Below are positions 9,345 to 16,230 of a stretch of DNA of 58,007 nt, piece after piece. Position 1 is the stretch's first letter. Each line of letters opens with the position of its first letter. The stretch is from SIG587 sp045531585 (GTDB lineage: Bacteria > Bacillota > Clostridia > Oscillospirales > Acutalibacteraceae), in the NCBI GenBank assembly GCA_045531585.1, contig JAZSEH010000031.1, positions 1 to 58,007 on the forward strand, in the 5' to 3' direction. The notes below the pieces were generated by a model. The model saw only the letters and a program-made list of their open reading frames with translations, made no database searches and was not told the DNA's origin. The translations under genes and the position numbers were made by a program.

Positions 9345-9386
9345 AAAAGGAGATGTAAAAAACGGTGTTTTTACATCTCCTTTTTT
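9345..9386 (+). terminator. Terminator after the LCP gene
   Basis: A near-perfect stem (AAAAGGAGATGTAAAAA against its complement) with a short GGT-type loop runs into a T tract, 5 bases after the stop at 9340. Confidence 0.9.
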
Positions 9387-9483
9387 ATCTTTTTTATGCG
9401 GTCTGCATTTTTTTACAGCCCCTTATTTTTACCGTAATAAATGACAAGCATTTGCTCATACCCTTTTATCAGGGGGAATAGAA

Positions 9484-10239
9484 ATGAAATGCTTAGTCTT
9501 TACAAGAAAACAACTTTTAATGATTTGTAGCGGCGTGCTTGCCCTTATAATTGCGGTATTCGGCGGCGTTACCACCTTTGCAGGCAGTGAAAGAAAGCTG
9601 CCAATTTACTGTGTGGAATGTGAGGAAAAGAAGGTGGCAATATCCTTTGATGCCGCCTGGGGTAACGACGATACTGAGCAGCTTATAAATATCCTCGCCG
9701 AGTACGATGCCGTTGCAACCTTTTTTGTTGTAGGTGCCTGGGTGGATAAGTATCCCGAATCGGTAAAACAGCTTTCCGATGCAGGCCATCAGGTGCAAAA
9801 CCATTCCAATACCCATCCGCATATGCCACAGTTAAGTCAGGAGCAAATGCTGGACGAAATAAATACCTGCAATAACAAAATAGCAAATATAACAGGGGTC
9901 ACTCCCACACTGCTTCGCCCACCCTATGGGGACTATAATAACGCAACTATAGAAACTGTGGAAAAGGCCGGAATGTATACCATCCAGTGGGACGTTGACT
10001 CTCTTGACTGGAAGGATGCCGCCACACCCCAAAGTATAACCAAACGGGTGGTAAGCAAGGTGAAACCCGGAAGTATCGTCCTTTTCCATAACGATGCCGA
10101 GCATACACCCGAAGCCCTGCCGCAAATACTCAAAGCCCTAAAGCAAGACGGTTATGAGTTTGTATTTATAAGCGATTTGATTTATAAAGATAATTACGAA
10201 ATAAAGCACGATGGAACGCAGTGTAAAATATCTTCCTAA
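9484..10239 (+). CDS. Polysaccharide deacetylase (PdaB-like, CE4)
   Basis: A membrane-anchored or secreted NodB-fold deacetylase that would remove acetyl groups from peptidoglycan or another N-acetylated glycan. In 251 residues: one N-terminal helix (11-33), motif 1 SFDAAWGNDD (54-63), metal-binding HSNTH (107-111), RPPYG (145-149), the WDVDSLDW stretch (169-176) and the catalytic histidine in VLFHN (199-203). The layout matches sporulation PdaB/YlxY proteins. The last codons and the stop are part of a perfect 13-bp hairpin (10222-10250). An exact 125-bp copy of codons in its 3' part (10010-10134) is repeated at 11052-11176. Confidence 0.9.
   Translation: MKCLVFTRKQLLMICSGVLALIIAVFGGVTTFAGSERKLPIYCVECEEKKVAISFDAAWGNDDTEQLINILAEYDAVATFFVVGAWVDKYPESVKQLSDAGHQVQNHSNTHPHMPQLSQEQMLDEINTCNNKIANITGVTPTLLRPPYGDYNNATIETVEKAGMYTIQWDVDSLDWKDAATPQSITKRVVSKVKPGSIVLFHNDAEHTPEALPQILKALKQDGYEFVFISDLIYKDNYEIKHDGTQCKISS
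10010..10134 (+). repeat. 125-bp direct repeat, copy 1 (inside the deacetylase gene)
   Basis: This stretch is identical base for base to 11052-11176 (offset 1042). It codes for the region from the DSLDWKD area to just past FHNDAEHTPE of the deacetylase. A few more bases upstream match with one gap. Confidence 0.95.
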
Positions 10240-10424
10240 GATATTTTACATCGATATAAATCCCTATGTGGATTTTCGATATGCGATTACTCGCTCGATA
10301 TGTGCTACGCACTCGATATGCCCTGCGGGGCATGGGGGATTTATATCATATCGAATTTACCGTAAGGTAAATATATCGAGTTTTCCGTTAGGAAAACATA
10401 TCGAATTGCACAGCAATATATCGA
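10222..10424. repeat. Hairpin array with TCGATAT linkers, 4 forward then 4 reversed
   Basis: After a perfect 13-bp hairpin (10222-10250) the array has the linker TCGATAT(A/G) at 10251, 10276, 10295 and 10313, and its reverse complement (C/T)ATATCGA at 10347, 10372, 10397 and 10417. Between the linkers are seven different perfect hairpins: 10258-10275, 10283-10294, 10302-10312, 10320-10331, 10355-10372, 10380-10397 and 10405-10417. In addition ATATAAATCCC (10254-10264) is complementary to 10336-10346, enclosing the left half. No protein of this region looks real. Single-stranded, this could fold into a many-armed structure. Confidence 0.9.
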
Positions 10425-10464
10425 CAAAAAAGACGATGCCCAATAGCATCGTCTTAATTTTTTT
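10425..10464 (+). terminator. Terminator behind the hairpin array
   Basis: AAAAGACGATGC and its complement flank the loop CCAATA, followed by T-rich sequence. It ends whatever transcript crosses the array from the deacetylase side. Confidence 0.8.
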
Positions 10465-10508
10465 CAAGACAGAGAACCGTTCCCTTGTCTCCTAATTTTT
10501 TATTGCGA

Positions 10509-10922
10509 TTAAAATTTTTCATCAATGCTATAAATGATTTGCTTGATTTTTAAAAAATCCATATCATCAAAATTCCCAATCCAAAAGGTATTGTTTTTGA
10601 TAATATCATTCATACAGGTATTTTCATTTAATATTGGATATATATTAAAACTATTATAACAGTTGTTACTTCTAAATGTTAATAGTAATTCTTTTGATGA
10701 ATTTTCAAACAATGAAGTGCAACAAACGATAATGCCCTGATTTATCTTCTTTTTAAGAGAAACAAAAATAAGATTATCACCATCACTACTTTTAAAATTC
10801 CATGGTTCTGAAATATACATTTTAAATTTTTGACTTCTCATTTTCTGTTCTTGCATAATATTATTCACCTTAATTTCTGACGGTTTTAGTTTTCCTTTAA
10901 CATCAATATAAATTGCCGACAA
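10509..10922 (-). CDS. Hypothetical AT-rich orphan protein
   Basis: A 137-codon frame with a TTG start at 10922 and only a weak site upstream. I do not recognise the protein. It has no signal peptide or membrane helix; the sequence is rich in Asn, Ile, Lys and Phe, with a possible beta-rich core (LIFVSLKKK, GIIVCCTSLF) and a C-terminal helix. The base composition is clearly more AT-rich than the core genes, suggesting transfer. It is caught between the hairpin array and the second copy of the deacetylase repeat. It may be a remnant. Confidence 0.45.
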   Translation of the reverse strand: MSAIYIDVKGKLKPSEIKVNNIMQEQKMRSQKFKMYISEPWNFKSSDGDNLIFVSLKKKINQGIIVCCTSLFENSSKELLLTFRSNNCYNSFNIYPILNENTCMNDIIKNNTFWIGNFDDMDFLKIKQIIYSIDEKF

Positions 10923-11051
10923 ACTGCCACTTTGTGTTATAGTTGTAATTTAATTTCCCTATAAAACTCTATTCGAATTATATCATATGAACAAATAAAA
11001 ATAAAGTGAAAATATAACTTTACTTTTATATCTAATGGTGATAGCCTTGAC

Positions 11052-11176
11052 GGAAGGATGCCGCCACACCCCAAAGTATAACCAAACGGGTGGTAAGCAA
11101 GGTGAAACCCGGAAGTATCGTCCTTTTCCATAACGATGCCGAGCATACACCCGAAGCCCTGCCGCAAATACTCAAA
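11052..11176 (+). repeat. 125-bp direct repeat, copy 2 (deacetylase fragment)
   Basis: Exact copy of 10010-10134 with no start or stop of its own; it breaks off into an A-rich stretch at 11177. Identity without a single change implies a recent duplication or recombination event, with the array and orphan ORF lying between the two copies. Confidence 0.95.
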
Positions 11177-11195
11177 AAAACAACTTTTTTATGTA

Positions 11196-11224
11196 TTGTA
11201 AAAAGCTTTGCGGTATGGTATAAT
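11196..11224 (+). promoter_or_regulatory. Promoter of the fic gene
   Basis: TTGTAA (11196-11201), 17 bases, TATAAT (11219-11224), about 30 bases before the ATG at 11256. Confidence 0.7.
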
Positions 11225-11255
11225 AAATATATAATTTATGAAGTGAGGTGAGGAT

Positions 11256-11858
11256 ATGCTTGACAATAAATTAGGTATAAAATCTTCTGTTGAACTCGCT
11301 AAAGCTGAAGAGAAAATCAGTAAGAAAAAGGCTGTAGAGCTTTTTGAAAGCGGCACTTTGGATAGCTTAAAGGCGGGTAAAACCGAATCGCTTATGTATA
11401 TTCATAAAGCATTGTTTGAAGATATTTATGACTTTGCAGGCAAAATCCGCACCGTGAATATAGCAAAGGGCAATTTCCGTTTTGCACCTTTGATGTATCT
11501 TGAGGTAGCGCTTCAGAATATCGATAAAATGCCACAATCAACCTTTGATGAGATAATCGAAAAATATATAGAAATGAATATTGCTCACCCCTTTCGTGAA
11601 GGTAATGGCAGAGCAACACGCATTTGGCTTGATTGTATGTTAAAAAAAGAAATTAATATGGTTATCGATTGGAGTCTTGTGGATAAAGAGGATTATTTAC
11701 TTGCGATGGAGCGTAGTCCCATTAAAGACATTGAAATCAAGCATATTTTAAAAAACGCCTTAACCGATAAAACTACCGACCGTGAAGTTTTTATGAAAGG
11801 TATCGACCATAGTTATTACTACGAAGATTATTCAACCTTTAAAACCGAAGAATTATAA
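11256..11858 (+). CDS. fic: Class III Fic protein (self-inhibited AMPylase)
   Basis: Fic enzymes transfer AMP (or another nucleotide part) onto target proteins. The 200-residue protein carries the full catalytic motif HPFREGNGR (111-119), with the catalytic His and the acidic metal ligand Glu. It also has the flap region and, near the C-terminus, SYYYE (186-190), the S/T-xxx-E inhibitory helix. That position and the general wording match Neisseria NmFic, a class III Fic that is held inactive by its own C-terminal helix and needs no separate antitoxin; none is found beside it. ATG at 11256 follows GAGGTGAGG. It has its own promoter and terminator, hence a single-gene unit, next to a duplicated deacetylase fragment in an accessory stretch. 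Confidence 0.9.
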   Translation: MLDNKLGIKSSVELAKAEEKISKKKAVELFESGTLDSLKAGKTESLMYIHKALFEDIYDFAGKIRTVNIAKGNFRFAPLMYLEVALQNIDKMPQSTFDEIIEKYIEMNIAHPFREGNGRATRIWLDCMLKKEINMVIDWSLVDKEDYLLAMERSPIKDIEIKHILKNALTDKTTDREVFMKGIDHSYYYEDYSTFKTEEL

Positions 11859-11862
11859 TTTC

Positions 11863-11896
11863 ATCCGCCCGAAGAAATTCAGGCGGATTTTTAATT
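11863..11896 (+). terminator. Terminator after fic
   Basis: ATCCGCC ... GGCGGAT with a T run. The remaining bases up to 12070 hold no gene that I can see. Confidence 0.85.
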
Positions 11897-12069
11897 TTAA
11901 GGCAGTGGCACCGGGGCGCAATGACTTGGGGTTAATGTGAATGTTTTCTTTTGTGTGTGATTTTCAAAGATAAAATATTGCTCCTTCCTTTATTCCGTTT
12001 TTAAATTCCTCTTACATCGTATTATCTAAATACAGCTTTAGTATGATAGAAAAATATTTTAAAATCAAG

Positions 12070-12102
12070 GAAAAAAATACTCGGACCGCTTAAAGTCCGA
12101 GC
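12070..12102 (-). terminator. Terminator of the SHOCT gene pair
   Basis: On the minus strand CTCGGAC...GTCCGAG is followed by a run of seven T (12071-12077), 7 bases after the stop of the gene at 12109. Confidence 0.85.
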
Positions 12103-12108
12103 ATTTTA

Positions 12109-12807
12109 TTATAGATTGTTTATATATTCTTTTTTCTTTGATAAATATTCGTCTTCGGTAATAAGATTGTTTTCAAAATCTTCTTTTAAAGTTTTTAAAG
12201 CAGCCTCTATTGTTTTTTTGTTTTCTATGTATTTTTTCTTTTTAGATGGTAGTAAATCGATTAAAACAACAACATGAATTAGTAAATATGATATTTCAGA
12301 TAATAACCACCCACAATTATAAAATGTAAAATAACTATATCTAATTGAATTGATTACACCTATTACAGATTCAATAAAATATACAGAACTGTCTAATAGC
12401 AATAAACCAATGAAAATATAGCAAATTTTCATATTTTTAATCTTATTTAATCCATATAAAACAAATACAATATTACTAATAGCACATGCAACATCTATTA
12501 CTAAATAAAAAACATTAATGGGATTATCATAAACAATATAATTAAAAATAAACGACTCTATTACAAAAGCAAATTTAATAAAAAATGCAATGGAAAACAA
12601 AATACCCCCTTTTGCTTCTGTATAATACATTCCAAAAGCAATAAACAATAGCAAATATACTGAATAATAACACACATTAAGGAAGACACCTAAAATATTG
12701 CCAAAATCATTGTTTACTATATCGGGAATTATTTGAAACAAAAATGCTACTAATATAAGAATAGATTCTGTTGAGAAACTTAATTTAAGTTTATTGTTTT
12801 TTAACAT
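12109..12807 (-). CDS. Multi-span membrane protein with C-terminal SHOCT domain
   Basis: A 232-residue protein with about six strongly hydrophobic segments in residues 10-190, then a charged stretch and a SHOCT-like end (about 200-232: LKEDFENNLITEDEYLSKK). SHOCT is a short helical oligomerisation module found at the end of many bacterial membrane or envelope proteins; what these proteins do is mostly unknown. The gene starts 3 bases after the stop of its upstream neighbour, which also ends in SHOCT, so the two are made together and may form a complex. The pair is AT-rich relative to the core genes and probably acquired. Confidence 0.75.
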   Translation of the reverse strand: MLKNNKLKLSFSTESILILVAFLFQIIPDIVNNDFGNILGVFLNVCYYSVYLLLFIAFGMYYTEAKGGILFSIAFFIKFAFVIESFIFNYIVYDNPINVFYLVIDVACAISNIVFVLYGLNKIKNMKICYIFIGLLLLDSSVYFIESVIGVINSIRYSYFTFYNCGWLLSEISYLLIHVVVLIDLLPSKKKKYIENKKTIEAALKTLKEDFENNLITEDEYLSKKKEYINNL

Positions 12808-12810
12808 AGT

Positions 12811-13422
12811 TTAACCCCTTTGTAAATCTGCTTTCTTTTCTTCATATTCTTCATCGGTTATTAAACCTTCAGATTTCCATTTTTCTAATGTGTCTAATTT
12901 TTCATTTTTGACAGGTTTTGTTTTTTTAATTTTTTCATCATCAATATTGTTGTCTATATTTTCGTCATAATCGTCAGTGATACCTTCGGCTTTTGCAGAA
13001 TTATAAAGTGTTATATTCGCTGTAATTTTTGTGTGCTGAACAATTGTTGCTAAAGAACCTACTAATAATGCTAAAATATGATATGCACAATATTCAAGAA
13101 ATGAATATAAAGTCCAACTTAATAAATTATTTACCAATGCTTCAAATACTGTTGGTATTTCGATACCCATTTCAGCAGAAGCCTCTCGTATTTCTTCTAC
13201 TGTTTCTGCACCGATTTGTTCAATTAATTGGTGAGCATTAATTCCTGCTATTATAGTGTCAACAATACCAATTACAATAAGTATCCAAAAAAGAATTTTA
13301 CCCCATTTTTCTAATCGTTCGCACCACAACCAAAGATTTTGGGTTATGCCATCCGTTTTATAACAATCTTTAAAACTCTTTGGTATTTTCTTTTCCTGAT
13401 TTCCTGAAAACATATTTGCCAT
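12811..13422 (-). CDS. Membrane protein with C-terminal SHOCT domain
   Basis: A 203-residue protein with two or so membrane segments (about 42-63 and 100-128), an acidic/lysine-rich linker and a clear SHOCT end (LEKWKSEGLITDEEYEEKK, last 30 residues). Function is unknown. The ATG at 13422 has AGGAGGAAG upstream. It is the first gene of a two-gene unit with the SHOCT protein at 12109. Its mRNA begins with a long structured leader that ends in a terminator directly before the ribosome site (13447-13613), so expression is probably controlled by readthrough. Confidence 0.78.
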   Translation of the reverse strand: MANMFSGNQEKKIPKSFKDCYKTDGITQNLWLWCERLEKWGKILFWILIVIGIVDTIIAGINAHQLIEQIGAETVEEIREASAEMGIEIPTVFEALVNNLLSWTLYSFLEYCAYHILALLVGSLATIVQHTKITANITLYNSAKAEGITDDYDENIDNNIDDEKIKKTKPVKNEKLDTLEKWKSEGLITDEEYEEKKADLQRG

Positions 13423-13446
13423 TTTTTTACTTCCTCCTCAAAATTT

Positions 13447-13613
13447 AAAAAAGTGTGTGCAACCGAAGTCACACACACGAAAAATGCATAACCCCTGATT
13501 GCTACCACACAAATCATTTGGCATAACACAAGGAATGCACAAGTGGAGAATGCATTTTTACCAAAATAAAAATACATTCCCTCGTATTACGCCTATATTT
13601 GATTTGTGTGGTA
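13447..13613 (-). ncRNA. Structured leader RNA / attenuator upstream of the SHOCT genes
   Basis: The RNA would start at about 13612, right at the first stem. P1 pairs 13600-13613 with 13503-13516 (14 bp, TACCACACAAATCA). P2 pairs 13575-13593 with 13520-13537 (about 18 bp with G-U pairs and one bulge). A distal hairpin is formed by ATTTTTA/TAAAAAT. AAAAATGCAT in the tip (13550-13559) is fully complementary to 13480-13489 downstream of P1, allowing a 10-bp pseudoknot. A terminator with a TTCG loop and T6 follows (13447-13479), then the ribosome site. No known riboswitch class is recognised. A MITE-like origin is the main alternative. Confidence 0.55.
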
Positions 13614-13618
13614 ATCAT

Positions 13619-13647
13619 ATTATATCATACTAATACAAAAATCACAA
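13619..13647 (-). promoter_or_regulatory. Promoter of the structured leader
   Basis: Minus strand: TTGTGA (13647-13642), 17 bases, TATAAT (13624-13619). Predicted transcript start near 13612 coincides with the base of stem P1. Confidence 0.7.
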
Positions 13648-13748
13648 GCCCTTATTAAAATATTACTTTTGTTTCGTATGTTGACTTCCTCGACTGGAAG
13701 AATTTCGCGTTGCATAGTACAAAATGAATTATACAAACATCAAAATAT

Positions 13749-14564
13749 TTATTTCCTGCCAAGCTGCCAGAAGCTTATAGCCGCAGCGGCGGCAACGTTT
13801 AGCGAGTCAACACCGTGCTGCATTGGTATCATCACGGTTTTATCGCAGGCGTTTATGGTCTGCGTATCAAGGCCGCTACCCTCGGAGCCTAAAAACAAGG
13901 CGAGTTTTTGTGAGCTGCTTAAAACTTCATCGTCAATATTTATACTGTCATTTTTTAGGGCTAGCGCGGCGGTTAAAAAGCCTTTAGCCTTTAAATACTC
14001 CACAGCATTTTGGGGCAGGGGGAAGGTAGGCTTATCAAAGTACGCCCAGGGAATTTTAAATACGCTTCCCATACTCACCCTTACGGTGCGGCGGTTTAGC
14101 GGCTCACTGCAGTTATGATATAGCAAAACTGCATCAAAGCCCAAGGCGGCGGCATTCCTGAACACCGAGCCCACGTTGGCCCCGTCGCTAAGCCCCTCTA
14201 TTACGGCTACACGGGTAGCGCCCGTTAAGGCTGTATCAAGTCTTATTGGCTCAGGCCTTTCCATAGCACAAAGCACACCGCGGGTTAGTTCAAAGCCTGT
14301 AAGGGAGCAAAGCACCTCACGGGGCGCAGTGTAAACAGGGATATTGGGACAGCGCATAAGAAGCGGTTTCCCAATGCCATCTATCTGCCGTTGCTCCATA
14401 AGAAAGCTTACAGGCTTTATCCCTGCATCCAGAGCGTTTTCTATTACCTTTACGCTTTCGGCAATAAAAATATCTTGGTTTTTCTTTAACTGTGCCTCGG
14501 TAAGCCGTGCATATACCGCAAGCTCAGGGGTGTTAATATCGTTAATAGAAATAATTCTTGACAA
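13749..14564 (-). CDS. SpoU/TrmH-family RNA 2'-O-methyltransferase
   Basis: An RNA ribose methyltransferase of 271 residues using S-adenosylmethionine, with a substrate-binding N-terminal part and a SPOUT knot domain. The three SpoU motifs are present: EGLSDGANVGSVFRNA, LFLGSEGSGL and the final IPMQHGVDSLNVAAA. The target (23S rRNA or a tRNA) cannot be told from sequence alone; RlmB-like proteins are the closest. It is a single gene on the minus strand with GGAGGGAGA upstream. Codon use matches the core genome, unlike the neighbouring AT-rich SHOCT pair. Confidence 0.88.
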   Translation of the reverse strand: MSRIISINDINTPELAVYARLTEAQLKKNQDIFIAESVKVIENALDAGIKPVSFLMEQRQIDGIGKPLLMRCPNIPVYTAPREVLCSLTGFELTRGVLCAMERPEPIRLDTALTGATRVAVIEGLSDGANVGSVFRNAAALGFDAVLLYHNCSEPLNRRTVRVSMGSVFKIPWAYFDKPTFPLPQNAVEYLKAKGFLTAALALKNDSINIDDEVLSSSQKLALFLGSEGSGLDTQTINACDKTVMIPMQHGVDSLNVAAAAAISFWQLGRK

Positions 14565-14601
14565 GTTGTCTCTCCCTCCGTCTTTTTGTTTAACAAAAAT
14601 C

Positions 14602-14628
14602 CACCTCCCTCGTCAGAGGGAGGCAGGG
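14602..14628. repeat. Isolated CCTCCCTC hairpin
   Basis: CCTCCCTC GTCA GAGGGAGG, with an adjacent AACAAAAATCC stretch. It lies upstream of the methyltransferase and downstream (minus sense) of the lipoprotein at 14641. It could work as a weak terminator or be a dispersed repeat unit. Confidence 0.5.
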
Positions 14629-14640
14629 ATTAAGTAAAAT

Positions 14641-15780
14641 TTAGTTAGCCTTAAAGGTGAGTGTTTTGCCTACGGGAATATCCTCCAGCATGGCTTTGAA
14701 ATCCGAACTAACCGATTTAACGGTTAAGGTGTTTTCCGCTGTTCTGGTAAAAACAATCGTTACAGTACTTTCTTCTGCAGAGGTGACCGTAACAGTATTT
14801 CCACTTTCTACTATAGGCTTAATATCAGTGCTACATCCTCTTGCAGACCAATATTCTTTACCTTCAAAAATAATGTAGGAATCTTTGTAATCGGGCTCGT
14901 CTTTATGTTTTCTTATATCGTCCTGTGCTTCTGGTTCCATATTGGACAGGGGGTCACCGCTACCGACACCAATAGACATTTCTCTTAAATCAAGTACAGC
15001 GTGATAATATGTTCCGTTGACTACATATTCAACTGACCAGGTACCGCCCTTTTTACTGAGAGCGGTGGGCACATAGCTTGCATCCTTAGCAGAGCAACGT
15101 GAGCAAATGCCATCCTTAAAGCTATGACCAAGAGCCTTACCCTCGGTAGCACCGCAGGAGCATTTTTTAGGTGTTGTACAGTTTGCAGCAGCAAAGGAGT
15201 GAGTATGTGCAGGCTTGCTTGTTTGTGCATTGGAGGAAGCTTCTGATGTATTGGAGGAAGTAACAGCAGAGCTCGTCTGCTCACTTGAGGTAGCTTCGGC
15301 CTTTGCATCCTCTGCAACTGAGGTTTTAACCTCAGCCTTAATTTCCAATTTCTTAAAGCTGTTATCCACAGAGGATTTGGCCTTGTCCAAAATAACCGCA
15401 GTATCTATAGTAGCATTCTTGATTTCGGTAACCTGAATATTAACGGTGGCAGACTGCGTATCCTTTACAAAGCCGCCTTTATTGGTTGCAGTAACTATAT
15501 TTTCCATAACTGCTTCAAGGGTGCCTGTCTTTGCGGTAATGTCTTTAGCAACGCTTTTAGCATCGTCATTAACGGGCTCAACTGCTAAAACCTCATTTGC
15601 ATCGTTTAAATAAAGATTAAACTGAGGATTGATTGTTACCGTAACAACGGTTGAATAATTTTCGGGTTTAACGAAAGCGTCTGAAGGTGCGTTTGTGTCG
15701 GACACGGTGCCTTTATTATCGCAGGCGGCAAACACAAGAACAAGAGAAATTGCCAACAAAACAGAAAGTAACTTTTTCAT
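14641..15780 (-). CDS. Lipoprotein with RsgI-like domain and zinc-ribbon-like Cys repeat
   Basis: A 379-residue secreted lipoprotein: signal helix ending in FAAC with the lipidated Cys20, then a domain (about 44-120) beginning VVTVTINPQFNLYLN that resembles the middle extracellular domain of anti-sigma-I factors (RsgI). A Ser/Thr/Ala linker follows, then a Cys/His segment (CTTPKKCSCGATEG...HSFKDGICSRC) of the type common in secreted clostridial proteins, and a C-terminal beta domain not recognised. No sigma-I gene is adjacent, so a sensor role is only a guess. ATG at 15780 with AGGAGATG; earlier in-frame starts lie in the promoter. The mRNA starts within a hairpin (see 15792). Confidence 0.75.
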   Translation of the reverse strand: MKKLLSVLLAISLVLVFAACDNKGTVSDTNAPSDAFVKPENYSTVVTVTINPQFNLYLNDANEVLAVEPVNDDAKSVAKDITAKTGTLEAVMENIVTATNKGGFVKDTQSATVNIQVTEIKNATIDTAVILDKAKSSVDNSFKKLEIKAEVKTSVAEDAKAEATSSEQTSSAVTSSNTSEASSNAQTSKPAHTHSFAAANCTTPKKCSCGATEGKALGHSFKDGICSRCSAKDASYVPTALSKKGGTWSVEYVVNGTYYHAVLDLREMSIGVGSGDPLSNMEPEAQDDIRKHKDEPDYKDSYIIFEGKEYWSARGCSTDIKPIVESGNTVTVTSAEESTVTIVFTRTAENTLTVKSVSSDFKAMLEDIPVGKTLTFKAN

Positions 15781-15791
15781 TTTTTTGCATC

Positions 15792-15824
15792 TCCTAAAAA
15801 AAAGTGTGCGGAATCTCCGCACAC
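15792..15824 (-). promoter_or_regulatory. 5'-end hairpin with T tract abutting the ribosome site
   Basis: Minus strand: GTGTGCGG AGATT CCGCACAC, eight T, AGGAG. The transcript start predicted from the promoter (about 15820-15822) falls in the first arm, so this is either a stabilising 5' stem-loop or a very early terminator. Confidence 0.6.
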
Positions 15825-15826
15825 CT

Positions 15827-15855
15827 ATTATATCACATACTTTATTTAAGTACAA
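15827..15855 (-). promoter_or_regulatory. Promoter of the lipoprotein gene
   Basis: Minus strand: TTGTAC (15855-15850), 17 bases, TATAAT (15832-15827). Confidence 0.7.
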
Positions 15856-15893
15856 TAGATTTATGCCTTAAATTTCTCTCCGCACCAAAGATA

Positions 15894-15926
15894 ATTAAAA
15901 GCGATGCAGGATGCATCGCTTTTAAT
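15894..15926 (-). terminator. Hairpin after the pseudogene remnant
   Basis: ATTAAAAGCGATGCA GGA TGCATCGCTTTTAAT, perfect 15-bp stem, two bases after the minus-strand stop at 15928-15930. The A/T-rich ends make it usable in either direction. Confidence 0.7.
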
Positions 15927-15927
15927 T

Positions 15928-16136
15928 TTACACAAGATTTATCATACCGCTTTTGGGTGCTGCAATTTTTGTTACCCCACATGGGATGCTTCCGTGGGAC
16001 ACGGTATTGCCCATACAGTCAAGCACGGTATAGGAAAATTCCTTGTCAGAATCAATGTATATGCTTTCCTCATCAGTGCCGTTAACAATGGTTGCTTTGC
16101 TGATACCTTCCAGTTTTGCACCCTCACTACTATTTT
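15928..16136 (-). pseudogene. C-terminal remnant of a protein gene
   Basis: About 68 codons are open on the minus strand up to a TAA at 15928-15930, reading EGAKLEGISKATIV and ending SGMINLV. There is no start codon in a usable place and the frame is cut off at its 5' end by AT-rich sequence holding a stop. A hairpin terminator lies directly behind. The beta-rich pattern looks like the last domain of an extracellular or carbohydrate-active enzyme, but the family is not recognised. It appears to be what is left of a deleted gene. Confidence 0.5.
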
Positions 16137-16168
16137 AAAATTTATTTAAACGAATTTTAAAATAGGGG

Positions 16169-16197
16169 TTGACATATTATTTTGGGTGTGGTATAAA
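16169..16197 (+). promoter_or_regulatory. Promoter of the ABC exporter gene
   Basis: TTGACA (16169-16174), 17 bases, TATAAA (16192-16197), 33 bases before the ATG at 16231. Confidence 0.85.
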
Positions 16198-16230
16198 GTC
16201 CTTGAAAACAGAATATCGAAGGTGATATTT

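Noticed and set aside
10251..10424. CRISPR array
   Set aside because: The repeated unit is only 8 bases and reverses orientation midway; the sequences between are palindromes of 10-18 bases rather than 30-base spacers; no cas genes are in the window.
10211..10495. Open frame of 94 codons on the plus strand
   Set aside because: It runs through the hairpin array and has the composition of the linkers and stems; it has no ribosome site and overlaps the end of the deacetylase.
10937..11167. Minus-strand frame of 76 codons
   Set aside because: It is the antisense of the duplicated deacetylase piece, so its similarity to another antisense frame at 9832 is only due to the repeat.
13447..13613. 6S RNA
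   Set aside because: Size and rod shape are similar but the large central bubble is missing and a separate terminator plus a downstream ribosome site follow; leader RNA fits better.
13680..13710. Second deacetylase scrap (GTTGACTTCCTCGACTGGAAG resembling the DSLDWK codons)
   Set aside because: The similarity is limited to about 20 bases with mismatches, too short to support.
13669..14118. 149-codon plus-strand frame
   Set aside because: Antisense shadow of the SpoU methyltransferase gene, which has clear motifs on the minus strand.
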